The notes under the pieces are model-generated. The model was given only the letters and a program-made list of their open reading frames with translations, did no database searches and was not told the origin of the DNA. 64,000 nucleotides of DNA from Bacillota bacterium (GTDB lineage: Bacteria > Bacillota > Clostridia > Lachnospirales > Lachnospiraceae): positions 372,001-436,000 of the forward strand of contig JAEWJZ010000010.1 in the NCBI GenBank assembly GCA_023386315.1. Direction: 5' to 3'. A program made the position numbers and the translations under genes. The first letter of the stretch is position 1; every line of letters starts with the position of its first letter. Below are positions 16,126 to 23,850 of this stretch, piece after piece.

Positions 16126-17796
16126 TTATTTTAATCGGAATTTCTCCACCTCTTTAGAAAGTAAATGAGCCTGTGCCGCCAGTTCTTCACTGGAAGAAGA
16201 ACTCTCCTCAGCAGTGGCTGCATTGGTCTGAATGACTGCAGTAACCTGAGAAAGTCCCTGATTAATCTCATCAATTACAACGGCCTGTTTGGCAGATGCC
16301 TGTTCTATTTCTCCAACTGACCGTCCCACAAGCTCTGATTTTTCTCCTACTCCAAGGAGCAGTCTGGCTGTTTCCTCCGCCAGTTTCTCTCCCTCAGATA
16401 CTATTTTCTCAGAGTTTTGAATCAGATCCGCGGTCTGTCTGGCTGCCTCTGCGGATTTCCCGGCAAGGTTTCTTACCTCGTCAGCTACAACGGCAAAGCC
16501 CTTTCCTGCTTCGCCTGCACGGGCGGACTCCACTGCAGCATTTAGTGCAAGAATATTTGTCTGGAATGCAATATCCTCAATTACTTTTGTTATACTGGAT
16601 ATCTTTTGTGATGCAGTTCCGATATCTTTCATTGCAGTGTTTAATTTCTGCATATATGCATTGCCCTCTTTCAGGCCTTTTCCGGTATCTTCAATATAAA
16701 TGGTGGCTTTCTTCACATTTTCCGCATTTTGTTCTGCTTCCTTTGCTATACTGCTCACCGACGCGCTTAATTCTTCCACAGTTGCGGCCTGTTCCGTGGT
16801 TCCTGATGCAAGAGCCTGGGCTGCTGATGCCACCTGGGCGGAACCTTGGTTTACCTGGTCAGCGGCAACACTGATCGAAAGCAGCGTCCGGCTTAAATCA
16901 TTCCTTATTTTCTGTAAAGCAAGACCAAGAACGTCTTTCTCAGAGCGCAGAGGAACCTCTGTTGTAAAGTCACCGTTACTGATCTCTTCTGCTGCATTTA
17001 CCTGTTTTTTAATACTGCCGGTCATTTGCATAAAAGCACCTGCAAGCTGCCCGGTTTCATCTTTTGAATCAATATTCTCCAGATTCACATCGATATGACC
17101 CAGTGCAATACGGCCTGCAGCTTCCACAACTTCAGTGATCGGGCGGCTGATCATGACGGATATTCTGTTTCCTAAAAACATGCCTGAACACGCACCAAAT
17201 ATTACGACCAGTATCAAAATAACAATGAGAACGTCAGCAGTAATACGATTGTCATTGTTCGTATTATGTGCCTCGCCCATACGGTTATCTATAAGAATAT
17301 CAAAATTATCAAACATTTTCTGGATATTGTCGCTTTCATTTAAAAGCTCAGCATATGCTTCTTCACTTTTCCCATCTCTTGCCTCTTTCAGACATTTCTG
17401 AATAGCAGGTTCAAAAGAATTATTAAACAGTTCCACCGATTCATCAAGAAGAGCATAAGACGCAGGATTGGTGATTGTTTCACGGTACTTTGCTATATTA
17501 GTCAGAAATTTTTCCTTATCACTTTGAAATCCCTGTTCCAATTTATCCAGCTCACCGCTGTCACCAGCTACAATTACCATTGTTCTGGAATCAATACGAA
17601 ACTGGTACAGTCCCTCAATAGCTGCAATCAGATTTTCTATTGGCGCTGTCTGCTTTTCATATAAATATGTATCCATAGCGCTGATTCTGAAAAGCCCCGC
17701 AACTCCAGCCCCTCCCACAAGAAGCATAATCAGTGTCAGACATAAAAAACCCGTCCGCAGCTTTCGGGAAATACTGTAATTCTTAAAATTCTTCAT
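16126..17796 (-). CDS. Methyl-accepting chemotaxis protein
   Basis: 556 residues: TM1 (about 14-36), a periplasmic-type four-helix sensor region (about 37-188), TM2 (about 190-212), HAMP (about 213-265) and a long coiled signalling domain with the hairpin tip [20 protein letters not shown] (near 437). It senses a ligand outside the cell and controls CheA. No other chemotaxis gene is in the window. It has a strong GGGAGG ribosome site. No convincing promoter faces it between its start and the 21-bp repeat at 17848, whereas a near-consensus promoter inside the repeat-bounded segment points away from it. Confidence 0.95.
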   Translation of the reverse strand: MKNFKNYSISRKLRTGFLCLTLIMLLVGGAGVAGLFRISAMDTYLYEKQTAPIENLIAAIEGLYQFRIDSRTMVIVAGDSGELDKLEQGFQSDKEKFLTNIAKYRETITNPASYALLDESVELFNNSFEPAIQKCLKEARDGKSEEAYAELLNESDNIQKMFDNFDILIDNRMGEAHNTNNDNRITADVLIVILILVVIFGACSGMFLGNRISVMISRPITEVVEAAGRIALGHIDVNLENIDSKDETGQLAGAFMQMTGSIKKQVNAAEEISNGDFTTEVPLRSEKDVLGLALQKIRNDLSRTLLSISVAADQVNQGSAQVASAAQALASGTTEQAATVEELSASVSSIAKEAEQNAENVKKATIYIEDTGKGLKEGNAYMQKLNTAMKDIGTASQKISSITKVIEDIAFQTNILALNAAVESARAGEAGKGFAVVADEVRNLAGKSAEAARQTADLIQNSEKIVSEGEKLAEETARLLLGVGEKSELVGRSVGEIEQASAKQAVVIDEINQGLSQVTAVIQTNAATAEESSSSSEELAAQAHLLSKEVEKFRLK

Positions 17797-17847
17797 TGGA
17801 TTTCCTCCCTGTTTTATCTTTTGCAGCTAGTACCATATTACTGGACG

Positions 17848-18209
17848 CAGTATATTTGGTACTGCGGTAATCTCACATTATTCCTGATTAAAAGCGTACA
17901 AAACCTTTCTATGACGGTGATTTAGACGGCGTTCTTTTCCTTTACTCATACACTTTGTTTTGCCAGTCAGAACCCCTGTCCGGGAGAAGAAAAAGAGTTT
18001 TCTCTTCTAATTATGACGTGAATTATGACGGCGCTCATCTTTTTACAGTTAAAATTTAAAGATAATTATTTCGTCAATTAATTTAGTTTATATTTTAATA
18101 TGTTTAATTTATAGAATTACATCCTAATTTGACAAACAATATGTTTGCGATGTATAATATATATTGTCAAAAAATACATATTTTTGTAACCGCAGTACCA
18201 AATATACTG
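17848..18209. repeat. Segment bounded by perfect 21-bp inverted repeats (candidate invertible promoter)
   Basis: Positions 17848-17868 and 18189-18209 are exact reverse complements over 21 bp (left arm starts CAGTATATTTGG and ends TACTGCGGT); matching stops at once on both sides. The 320-bp interior has no gene. It contains a near-consensus promoter reading rightward and two imperfect 25-bp direct repeats (17910-17934 and 18012-18036). The left arm is also half of a local imperfect dyad with 17828-17842. No transposase and no target duplication are seen, so a recombinase-inverted switch fits better than a mobile element. Confidence 0.75.
18129..18158 (+). promoter_or_regulatory. Strong sigma-A promoter inside the repeat-bounded segment
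   Basis: TTGACA (18129-18134), 18 bp, TATAAT (18153-18158), both consensus boxes. As written it reads rightward, away from the chemoreceptor, into the terminator at 18235-18295. If the segment inverts, the -10 would move to about 17899-17904 on the minus strand, about 95 bp upstream of the chemoreceptor start. Confidence 0.75.
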
Positions 18210-18234
18210 TGAAAATTCATACTATTTTAACTAA

Positions 18235-18295
18235 CAAAAGAGCGCAGGCACCTCCTCATTTTCTAACGAATCAGCACCTGTACTCTTTATTTTTC
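18235..18295. terminator. Bidirectional terminator after the DUF438 gene
   Basis: GAGCGCAGGCAC (18240-18251) pairs with GCACCTGTACTC (18274-18285) with one mismatch and G-U pairs. It is followed by TTTATTTTT on the plus strand and TTTTG on the minus strand. It would end both the DUF438 transcript and any plus-strand transcript from the promoter at 18129. Confidence 0.65.
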
Positions 18296-18300
18296 TATTA

Positions 18301-19512
18301 TTATTCAGACATTAACCGTTTCTCCCCTGTAATATTTTGAATTTCATCAATATCCTGGGTAACTTCTAAAACACCCAGATATTCTCCCGCTTCGCTGCGC
18401 ACGGCATAATAACGAATCAGGATATACTTTTTACCCATTCTGATCCAGAAATCTTCCTCATCTTTTACACCATTCTTAAAATCCTCCACAATTTTTTCAA
18501 CGATATGGACACTTGCAGGCGGATGGCAGTTGGAAACATTTCTGCCAAGTATCGTTCTGGTTCTTGGAAAGGCTCTGCTCTTTCCCTCGGAGAAATATTT
18601 TACTTTATCATCCTTGTCCACAAACGTGATATCAAAAGGCAGAGTGTTTAGTAAAGCAGTCAGTTCTTCTGTTTTCATCTCCCCCGACGGAAGTTTCACA
18701 ATTCCGGCTTCCGGCTCAGTTGGTGTGTTTTCTTCTTTGTCAGTTTCTTTCGGCTCCCACTGCGGCACATCCTTAATCATATAGCCGATTTCACCGCTTC
18801 CGTCTGCGATTGTTTTCCATTCCTCCTGGGTGAGGTTCTCCAAAAGCATGGGGACCATGATATTTTCTTCCTTAAATATCATTTCCTCGATCTTATCAGC
18901 CATATCCTGCGTTTTCCTTATGAGTGTTTCCGTTTGATCTGAATGTCCCTCTAACAGGGCGGCTACTTCTTTGACCCTGGCTCTGATCTCGTCATCTACT
19001 CCCCACATAACCTTGGGCGGAGCCGTGATTCCATATTTCTCCATATACGGAAAATATAAATTTTCCTTTTTCTTATAATGAATGCTTAAATCCTTCAACT
19101 GATCCACTCCCGCTTTCAGCTGCTCCACTGCACCAGGATCATCAATCGCCGTCAGAGACAAAAAAGGACGGATTTCCTTTTCCAGTATGTGAGAGATCTT
19201 TTTATTTTCCTTAACCAGCACATGAACCGGGTGCCCGGGAATGAGCGCCGGCTGCTCCGGCTGATGGATTTCCTCTATTGATCCCTTAAATACCGCTGCA
19301 TGAACATCACAGAGCTTCTGCACCTCTTCAACCGGAAGTCCCTCTGCAATCAATGCTCCTTCTGCTTCCGAGATCTCCATAGCTGACACTCCGTGAAATA
19401 CTTCTTCAAACTGGGTTTTCACTTCATCCACTGTTTTTCCTTCATGGAGCTGCCGGATAATATCTTTTATTGTCTTTTGTCTCATCTGACGGTTATTGAT
19501 GTATTCACTCAT
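18301..19512 (-). CDS. DUF438 - hemerythrin - PAS domain protein
   Basis: 403 residues. An N-terminal DUF438 helical region (about 8-85), a hemerythrin-like HHE bundle (about 90-235; HPVHVLVKENKK, LSIHYKKKENLYFPYMEKYG, FKEENIMVPMLLE) and a C-terminal PAS domain (about 285-400; LPFDITFVDKDDKVKYFSEG, ILGRNVSNCHPP). Such proteins are thought to sense O2, NO or redox state through the di-iron site and PAS pocket. There is no output domain, so it may act through a partner. It follows the ferredoxin gene after a terminator hairpin, and has its own GGAGAA ribosome site. Confidence 0.92.
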   Translation of the reverse strand: MSEYINNRQMRQKTIKDIIRQLHEGKTVDEVKTQFEEVFHGVSAMEISEAEGALIAEGLPVEEVQKLCDVHAAVFKGSIEEIHQPEQPALIPGHPVHVLVKENKKISHILEKEIRPFLSLTAIDDPGAVEQLKAGVDQLKDLSIHYKKKENLYFPYMEKYGITAPPKVMWGVDDEIRARVKEVAALLEGHSDQTETLIRKTQDMADKIEEMIFKEENIMVPMLLENLTQEEWKTIADGSGEIGYMIKDVPQWEPKETDKEENTPTEPEAGIVKLPSGEMKTEELTALLNTLPFDITFVDKDDKVKYFSEGKSRAFPRTRTILGRNVSNCHPPASVHIVEKIVEDFKNGVKDEEDFWIRMGKKYILIRYYAVRSEAGEYLGVLEVTQDIDEIQNITGEKRLMSE

Positions 19513-19548
19513 AACAGTTCTCCTTTTCTCACTTTATAATGAAGTAAT

Positions 19549-19594
19549 AAAAACACCTCTGTCTGATTCTTTACTTCTTTTTCAGAAAGAGGTG
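19549..19594 (-). terminator. Terminator of the ferredoxin gene
   Basis: CACCTCT-TCTG type stem (19554-19565 with 19583-19594, one mismatch), followed on the minus strand by TTTTTATT, just past the ferredoxin stop codon. Confidence 0.7.
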
Positions 19595-19604
19595 CCTTTA
19601 GTGA

Positions 19605-19793
19605 TTATTCTACTTTAATTACAGAGACCGGACAGCTTTCCTGTGCTTCCACTGCCGATGATTCTACAGCTTCAGGTACAGTATCAACGTAAACTTCTGC
19701 AGGACCATCATCTCCCATTCTGAATACTTCGGGACAAATTGACGGGCAAAGTCCGCATTCAATGCAGCCCTCTCTATCTACTTCTGCTATCAT
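19605..19793 (-). CDS. Monocluster [4Fe-4S] ferredoxin
   Basis: 62 residues. The motif C10-x2-C13-x2-C16-x3-C20-P, plus a distal ESCPV cysteine, matches single-cluster ferredoxins in which C10, C13, C16 and the distal cysteine bind one [4Fe-4S] cluster. It is a small acidic electron carrier of the anaerobic cytoplasm. The ATG at 19793 has a clear AAAGGAG site; an ATG 14 codons upstream does not, so the shorter protein is preferred. It is the only gene between two terminators, so probably monocistronic. Confidence 0.93.
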   Translation of the reverse strand: MIAEVDREGCIECGLCPSICPEVFRMGDDGPAEVYVDTVPEAVESSAVEAQESCPVSVIKVE

Positions 19794-19910
19794 TTTTTTA
19801 ACTCCTTTCTGTTCTGTCCCGGGGACAGCTTTCATTCTTTGACCCTGAATGCACTTTTATTGTTGGTAACTTTTATAAAAAATATCCATTAATTTTATAT
19901 AGAATAAAAG

Positions 19911-19969
19911 AAAAAAGAAGATCTGAATAGTCCGGCCGCTTACTTTTAGGCCGGACTTTTCAGATCTTC
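19911..19969 (-). terminator. Strong terminator of the glycerol dehydrogenase gene
   Basis: A 21-bp near-perfect stem (19917-19937 with 19949-19969), followed on the minus strand by TTTTTTCTTTT, 21 bp past the stop codon. Confidence 0.9.
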
Positions 19970-19990
19970 CCTTTTATTTACTGATCACTC

Positions 19991-21088
19991 TTACTTTCTT
20001 TTATCAAGATATTCCTGACCAAGCACATCTGCGGCAATTAAAGCATCATAAAGCTGTTCTGGAGTTACATCTCCGATCATATTATGGATGCTTTCCCCTT
20101 CTGCGCATGCATTCTTAGCCGCAATGCGGACTCTCTCTTTATCTGTTACTCCGATTTCTTTTAAAGTTACCGGCAGACCAACGCTTACACAGAATTCAAG
20201 CACCTGATTAAACTCAGCTGCCGGTGCATCTTCCAAAACCAGCTGTGCCAGCGTACCGAAGGCAACCACACTGCCATGCATTGTGGCTTCACATTCTTCC
20301 AGAGCCGTAAAACCATTGTATACGGAATGAGATACTGCCAGACCGCCGTTATCAGCGCCTACACCGCTTAAATAAGTATTGGCTTCGATTATTGCCTCCA
20401 GCGCTGGTGTAACAATTTGATTCTCACAAGCCTTCAGCGCCTTGTAGCCGTCTTCTAAAAGAGTTTCATAGCAAAGTCTGCAAAGAGCCATGGCTGATTT
20501 TGTGATTCCTCCATTTTCCAGGCTGGGAGCCTTTGCCTTTTCACAGGCTCTCGCTTCAAAATAAGTACCCAGCGCATCGCCCATTCCGGCAACCAGGAAC
20601 TTAACCGGTGCGTGAGCGATAATATCAGAATCCACAATTACTGCATCCGGATTTTTGGGATAGAATATGTAATGGGAAAAGCTTCCGTCATTGTTGTATA
20701 TAACGGATAAACCGGTACAGGGAGCATCCGTTGCTACTACAGTAGGAATGATAACAACCGGCAGCTTCTCATAATGAGCCGTTGCCTTTGCCGTATCAAT
20801 GGCAGATCCGCCACCAACTGCAGCCACACAGTCAATCTGATTCTCTCTGACAATCTTTTGCATCCGTTCTATTTCTCCGATGGAACTGATTCCGCCGAAG
20901 ATCTCGAATTTCACTTTCGCACCTTTTCCTTCAAAGCTTTTCTCAATCTTTTCATGGCAGTTTTTATATCCGCTGTTGCTGCAGATAAAAAGAAATGACG
21001 TTCCAAGATCTTTTGTTTCTTCATAGACCTCTGATAAAGCGCCCTGCCCCTGTACGTATTTTAAAGGTGATCTCATTAGTTTCAGCAT
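19991..21088 (-). CDS. gldA: Glycerol dehydrogenase (GldA-like, iron/zinc-containing alcohol dehydrogenase family)
   Basis: 365 residues, the usual length of GldA. The NAD-binding motif GGGSAIDTAKA (about 90-100), the metal site with Asp and two His (GMGDALGTYFEA; AVSHSVYNGF; ATMHGSVVAFG) and the C-terminal helical domain are present. It oxidises glycerol to dihydroxyacetone with NAD, or runs in reverse. No dihydroxyacetone kinase is near. It has its own promoter at 21140-21168 and a strong terminator. Confidence 0.9.
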   Translation of the reverse strand: MLKLMRSPLKYVQGQGALSEVYEETKDLGTSFLFICSNSGYKNCHEKIEKSFEGKGAKVKFEIFGGISSIGEIERMQKIVRENQIDCVAAVGGGSAIDTAKATAHYEKLPVVIIPTVVATDAPCTGLSVIYNNDGSFSHYIFYPKNPDAVIVDSDIIAHAPVKFLVAGMGDALGTYFEARACEKAKAPSLENGGITKSAMALCRLCYETLLEDGYKALKACENQIVTPALEAIIEANTYLSGVGADNGGLAVSHSVYNGFTALEECEATMHGSVVAFGTLAQLVLEDAPAAEFNQVLEFCVSVGLPVTLKEIGVTDKERVRIAAKNACAEGESIHNMIGDVTPEQLYDALIAADVLGQEYLDKRK

Positions 21089-21139
21089 AATAGTCTCCTC
21101 TCATCAATCAGTAAAAAAATATCGTTTTATGCTACGTCA

Positions 21140-21168
21140 AATATACGCCTGTCATGCAGAAATGTCAA
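21140..21168 (-). promoter_or_regulatory. Sigma-A promoter of gldA
   Basis: Minus strand TTGACA (complement of 21163-21168), 17 bp, TATATT (complement of 21140-21145), about 50 bp upstream of the gldA start. Confidence 0.75.
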
Positions 21169-21224
21169 TATTTTAACGAGATATAAATTCAGATATACTT
21201 CAACTGATCTGATGGATGCAGAGT

Positions 21225-21566
21225 TTAACATGCCACAATTTCCTTAATCATGAATTCCCTTCCCCCCATCAGTTCCCAGGAAAAGCTTTGACAGAAGGGA
21301 CATTTCATATATCCTTCTGTTACATGAAACACTTTATTGCACTGCCTGCAGCGGCCATTGGCAGGAATAATTTCGATATCCAGACGGGCATTTTCAAGAA
21401 TTGTTCCCTGGACTGCGGCGGGATAACACTGCTCCACATAATAAGGAACCACAGAAGCTATCTCACCGATCTGCAGCACCAGGCTTTCTACCTGTGATAA
21501 GTTCTGCTCCCTGACCGCATTTTCCACAATCCGGACCACTTCAGACATGACCCCCAGTTCATGCAT
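21225..21566 (-). CDS. hypA: HypA-like nickel / hydrogenase maturation metallochaperone
   Basis: 113 residues. It starts MHEL, where His2 is the nickel ligand of HypA, and has the zinc-finger pairs CRQC (C73, C76) and CPFC (C89, C92). HypA delivers nickel to NiFe hydrogenase or urease precursors with HypB. No hypB, hydrogenase or urease gene is present within the window, so the partner is unknown. It sits 23 nt after a polytopic membrane protein gene and probably shares its transcript. Confidence 0.92.
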   Translation of the reverse strand: MHELGVMSEVVRIVENAVREQNLSQVESLVLQIGEIASVVPYYVEQCYPAAVQGTILENARLDIEIIPANGRCRQCNKVFHVTEGYMKCPFCQSFSWELMGGREFMIKEIVAC

Positions 21567-21589
21567 TCCATTCCTCCTGATATCTTCTT

Positions 21590-22588
21590 TTACACAGCCG
21601 CGTCTGTTTCCGCCAGGGCCTTCACGTTGCGATATGACTTTAAATCTGTATAAAGCTCCGGTCCGTATGGGCTGCGATGCTTTTTCCAGATATTGATCCC
21701 CATATACACAGCTACTGCCGCATTGGATAACAGTGCGATCAGGCTGACTGCAAAATAAATTCCGGGCTTATAGGAAGAATCCACACGGAATTGTCCCACA
21801 TCCTGAAATCCGGGGAAGGTCTGGGCAAACATGCACCAGAGAGCAAGTGTCTGAGCCCGGTGCTGCAGCCATGCACCCTTTCCGATGGTAAATGCGCACA
21901 GGGTAGGTGCAAGCAAAAGTGCAAGCCCGCAGTACCATGCATGATGGGGCAGACAGTTATAGGTATAGGCAAAATTCCATATATCATAGGCTGCAATCCA
22001 GAACCAAAGCATGTCAGGCCAAAGCATATCCCTGCTCTTGTCTTTTTCCGTTACCTTCCTAAGGCAGATGCCAAACCAGCCCGTTATGGTAATTATATTC
22101 AGAATTCCTGCTGCCGCATTCATAAAATTCCACGGACCTCCCATCAGAAGTACGGAAACATCCGCAGTCGCATCCTGAGCTATGGTATGGTATGTCATTC
22201 CAACTTCCAGATCTCTTGTCACCGCTTCCATGATATTGACAGCCAGAATTAACGGCGGAAAGCAAAGAGCAAGACGGCTTTCGCAAAGCCGGAATACCGT
22301 TTTGTCCTTTCTTGTTCTTTGATAATGCCTGATCAGCCAGAAACCGATGCAGCCTGCAGTGGCTGAATAGACCTTCGCAAGATGAAACCAGTCTGTATAT
22401 GTACTCTTTTTCATTCCTGTAAACCAGAGAGCGGATAATGCGGCGGGCATCACGAAGAAAAACAGGAAACCAATAACCTTATAACGCCGTGACACCTCAT
22501 TTAACAGAAATAACGAGGCAAATACCAGAAGCCACACCAGCAGATAAGTGCCGGGAAATGCTCCTTTTGCTGATTGAAATACAAACAT
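21590..22588 (-). CDS. Polytopic membrane protein, DUF5692-like
   Basis: 332 residues with about nine hydrophobic helices and short loops; no signal peptide or transport motif I recognise. From memory it resembles the family catalogued as DUF5692, unverified. Histidine- and tryptophan-rich segments (CLPHHAWYCG; DMLWFWIAAYDIWNFAY) lie in or near the membrane. The ATG at 22588 has a GGAGGT site. It is cotranscribed with hypA, which hints at a metal- or hydrogenase-linked role, but that is only context. Confidence 0.78.
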   Translation of the reverse strand: MFVFQSAKGAFPGTYLLVWLLVFASLFLLNEVSRRYKVIGFLFFFVMPAALSALWFTGMKKSTYTDWFHLAKVYSATAGCIGFWLIRHYQRTRKDKTVFRLCESRLALCFPPLILAVNIMEAVTRDLEVGMTYHTIAQDATADVSVLLMGGPWNFMNAAAGILNIITITGWFGICLRKVTEKDKSRDMLWPDMLWFWIAAYDIWNFAYTYNCLPHHAWYCGLALLLAPTLCAFTIGKGAWLQHRAQTLALWCMFAQTFPGFQDVGQFRVDSSYKPGIYFAVSLIALLSNAAVAVYMGINIWKKHRSPYGPELYTDLKSYRNVKALAETDAAV

Positions 22589-22626
22589 GTTACTACCTCC
22601 ATTCAAAATTTACGTTCTTTGTTTAT

Positions 22627-22656
22627 ATTTTAACACTCTATTTTTGCATTTGTCAA
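22627..22656 (-). promoter_or_regulatory. Promoter of the membrane protein - hypA unit
   Basis: Minus strand TTGACA (complement of 22651-22656), 18 bp, TAAAAT (complement of 22627-22632), about 40 bp upstream of the membrane-protein start. It faces away from the FadR-type regulator promoter at 22707. Confidence 0.7.
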
Positions 22657-22706
22657 AATTTTTCTTGTATTTGACTGATTATTAGAGGTTTTTACTGTAT
22701 TTTTTA

Positions 22707-22762
22707 TTGATTTTTATATAAAATCACCATATAATTAGAATCGTGGTTACTGGCTCAGCCAG
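22707..22762 (+). promoter_or_regulatory. Promoter and palindromic operator of the GntR/FadR gene
   Basis: TTGATT (22707-22712), 17 bp, TATAAT (22730-22735). A perfect 6-1-6 palindrome CTGGCT-C-AGCCAG lies at 22750-22762, just past the predicted start, suggesting autorepression and perhaps control of the divergent membrane protein-hypA genes. Confidence 0.65.
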
Positions 22763-22794
22763 AAGCAATCACATAAGAACAGGGGGAATGTGTT

Positions 22795-23499
22795 ATGGAG
22801 TTTAAAAAGCTGTGTGCGCCTACATTAAAAGAATTGTTTATAAAGGAACTGGAATCCCAGATACTGTCCGGCCGGCTTCCAATCGGGACCAGGCTGCCGC
22901 CTGAACGGGAGCTGGCGGCTTCCATGCAGATCAGCAGATCCGTTGTCAATGAGGGCGTTATGGCTCTGGCAGAAAAAGGATTTCTTGACATTCGCCAGAG
23001 ACAGGGGATTTTTATCGCAGACTATAGAAAAGAAGGTACGCTGGATACCTTTCTGTCAATTGTCAATTACAATGGCGGAGTCCTTCGAAAAGATGAAGTA
23101 CGGTCTATTCTGGAGCTTAGAATCGCACTTGATACTCTGGCGGTTGAGCTTGGCTCCAAAGAGATCACAGATTCAGAACTTTCACAGCTGAGGGGATTTA
23201 CGGAAGCCATTGGCCGGGCTTCCTGCGCTCATGATGCAGCAGAATCTGCCTTTGCTTTCCATCATCATCTGGCACTGTTTTCCGGAAATACACTTCTTCC
23301 TCTGATTTTCCGCTCATTCAAAGTTCTGACTTATTCTCTTTGGATTCGTTTCTGTGATTTATATGGGATACCGGCTCTGTATGAAAACACAAATGAGCTG
23401 TGCACCATGATTGAAGAACGGGATTTTAAAGGAGCTGAGGGTTATCTGAAACGGTCTCTGTCAGAAAGTATTGACGGTCACCGGGAAATATATTATTAA
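22795..23499 (+). CDS. GntR/FadR-family transcriptional regulator (FCD domain)
   Basis: 234 residues: a GntR winged helix (about 8-75; PIGTRLPPERELAASMQISRSVV) and a helical FCD effector domain (about 95-228; EVRSILELRIALDTLAVEL, AFHHHLALFSGN, whose histidines normally bind a metal and a carboxylate ligand). Members usually control use of organic acids or sugar acids. It is divergent from the membrane protein-hypA unit, the most likely target. A GGGGGAATG start region follows the palindromic operator. Codon use is like the neighbours. Confidence 0.92.
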   Translation: MEFKKLCAPTLKELFIKELESQILSGRLPIGTRLPPERELAASMQISRSVVNEGVMALAEKGFLDIRQRQGIFIADYRKEGTLDTFLSIVNYNGGVLRKDEVRSILELRIALDTLAVELGSKEITDSELSQLRGFTEAIGRASCAHDAAESAFAFHHHLALFSGNTLLPLIFRSFKVLTYSLWIRFCDLYGIPALYENTNELCTMIEERDFKGAEGYLKRSLSESIDGHREIYY

Positions 23500-23512
23500 A
23501 CAAAGTCAGAAA

Positions 23513-23556
23513 AAGCCGGTTATATCAGCTTAAGCAAACACTAATATAACCGGCTT
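23513..23556. terminator. Bidirectional terminator
   Basis: A 13-bp perfect stem (23513-23525 with 23544-23556). The minus-strand side continues TTTTTCTG, suiting the small membrane protein gene at 23572; the plus side ends the FadR-type gene. Confidence 0.7.
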
Positions 23557-23571
23557 CTCATGAAAATCCTT

Positions 23572-23793
23572 TCACCTTTCATCCATATAGATCTTTAAAA
23601 ATTCTGCCATGAGCAGGACATAACTGAACATGAATACAAAACCCGCTGCTGCAAGAGGCCATTTCCTCTTTTTCTCCGGAATGGAAAGCCCGATTATCAT
23701 GCCCACTGCACAAAGACAAATCTTTAATAATGCAAAATCCCTGATTCTGCACTGCCTGATATACTGGTCTGCACAGTCAATTAACTGTCTCAT
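23572..23793 (-). CDS. Small two-helix membrane protein
   Basis: 73 residues: an amphipathic N-terminus (MRQLIDCADQYIRQ), helix 1 (about 20-38), a basic turn (PEKKRKW) and helix 2 (about 47-65). It resembles a conserved clostridial small membrane protein that databases sometimes label permease of phosphate ABC transporter; that label is from memory and has no functional support here. It has a GGAGG site and stands alone between the FadR-type regulator and the flavodoxin fusion. Confidence 0.75.
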   Translation of the reverse strand: MRQLIDCADQYIRQCRIRDFALLKICLCAVGMIIGLSIPEKKRKWPLAAAGFVFMFSYVLLMAEFLKIYMDER

Positions 23794-23850
23794 CTGTATG
23801 CCTCCTTCTTTCTTAATCTTTCGTGCTTAGTATATACCTATTGATTTTTT

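Noticed and set aside
16296..17098. Long plus-strand ORFs opposite the chemoreceptor (192 and 132 codons)
   Set aside because: They mirror the coding frame of a clear chemoreceptor, have low-complexity composition and no ribosome site.
17848..18209. Reading the 21-bp inverted repeats as a MITE or insertion sequence
   Set aside because: The flanks (TGGACG and TGAAAA) show no target duplication, the interior has no transposase remnant, and the promoter placement fits a switch better.
19991..21088. Assigning the alcohol dehydrogenase as glycerol-1-phosphate dehydrogenase
   Set aside because: Length, metal-site motifs and C-terminal sequence fit GldA better; no archaeal-type lipid genes are near.
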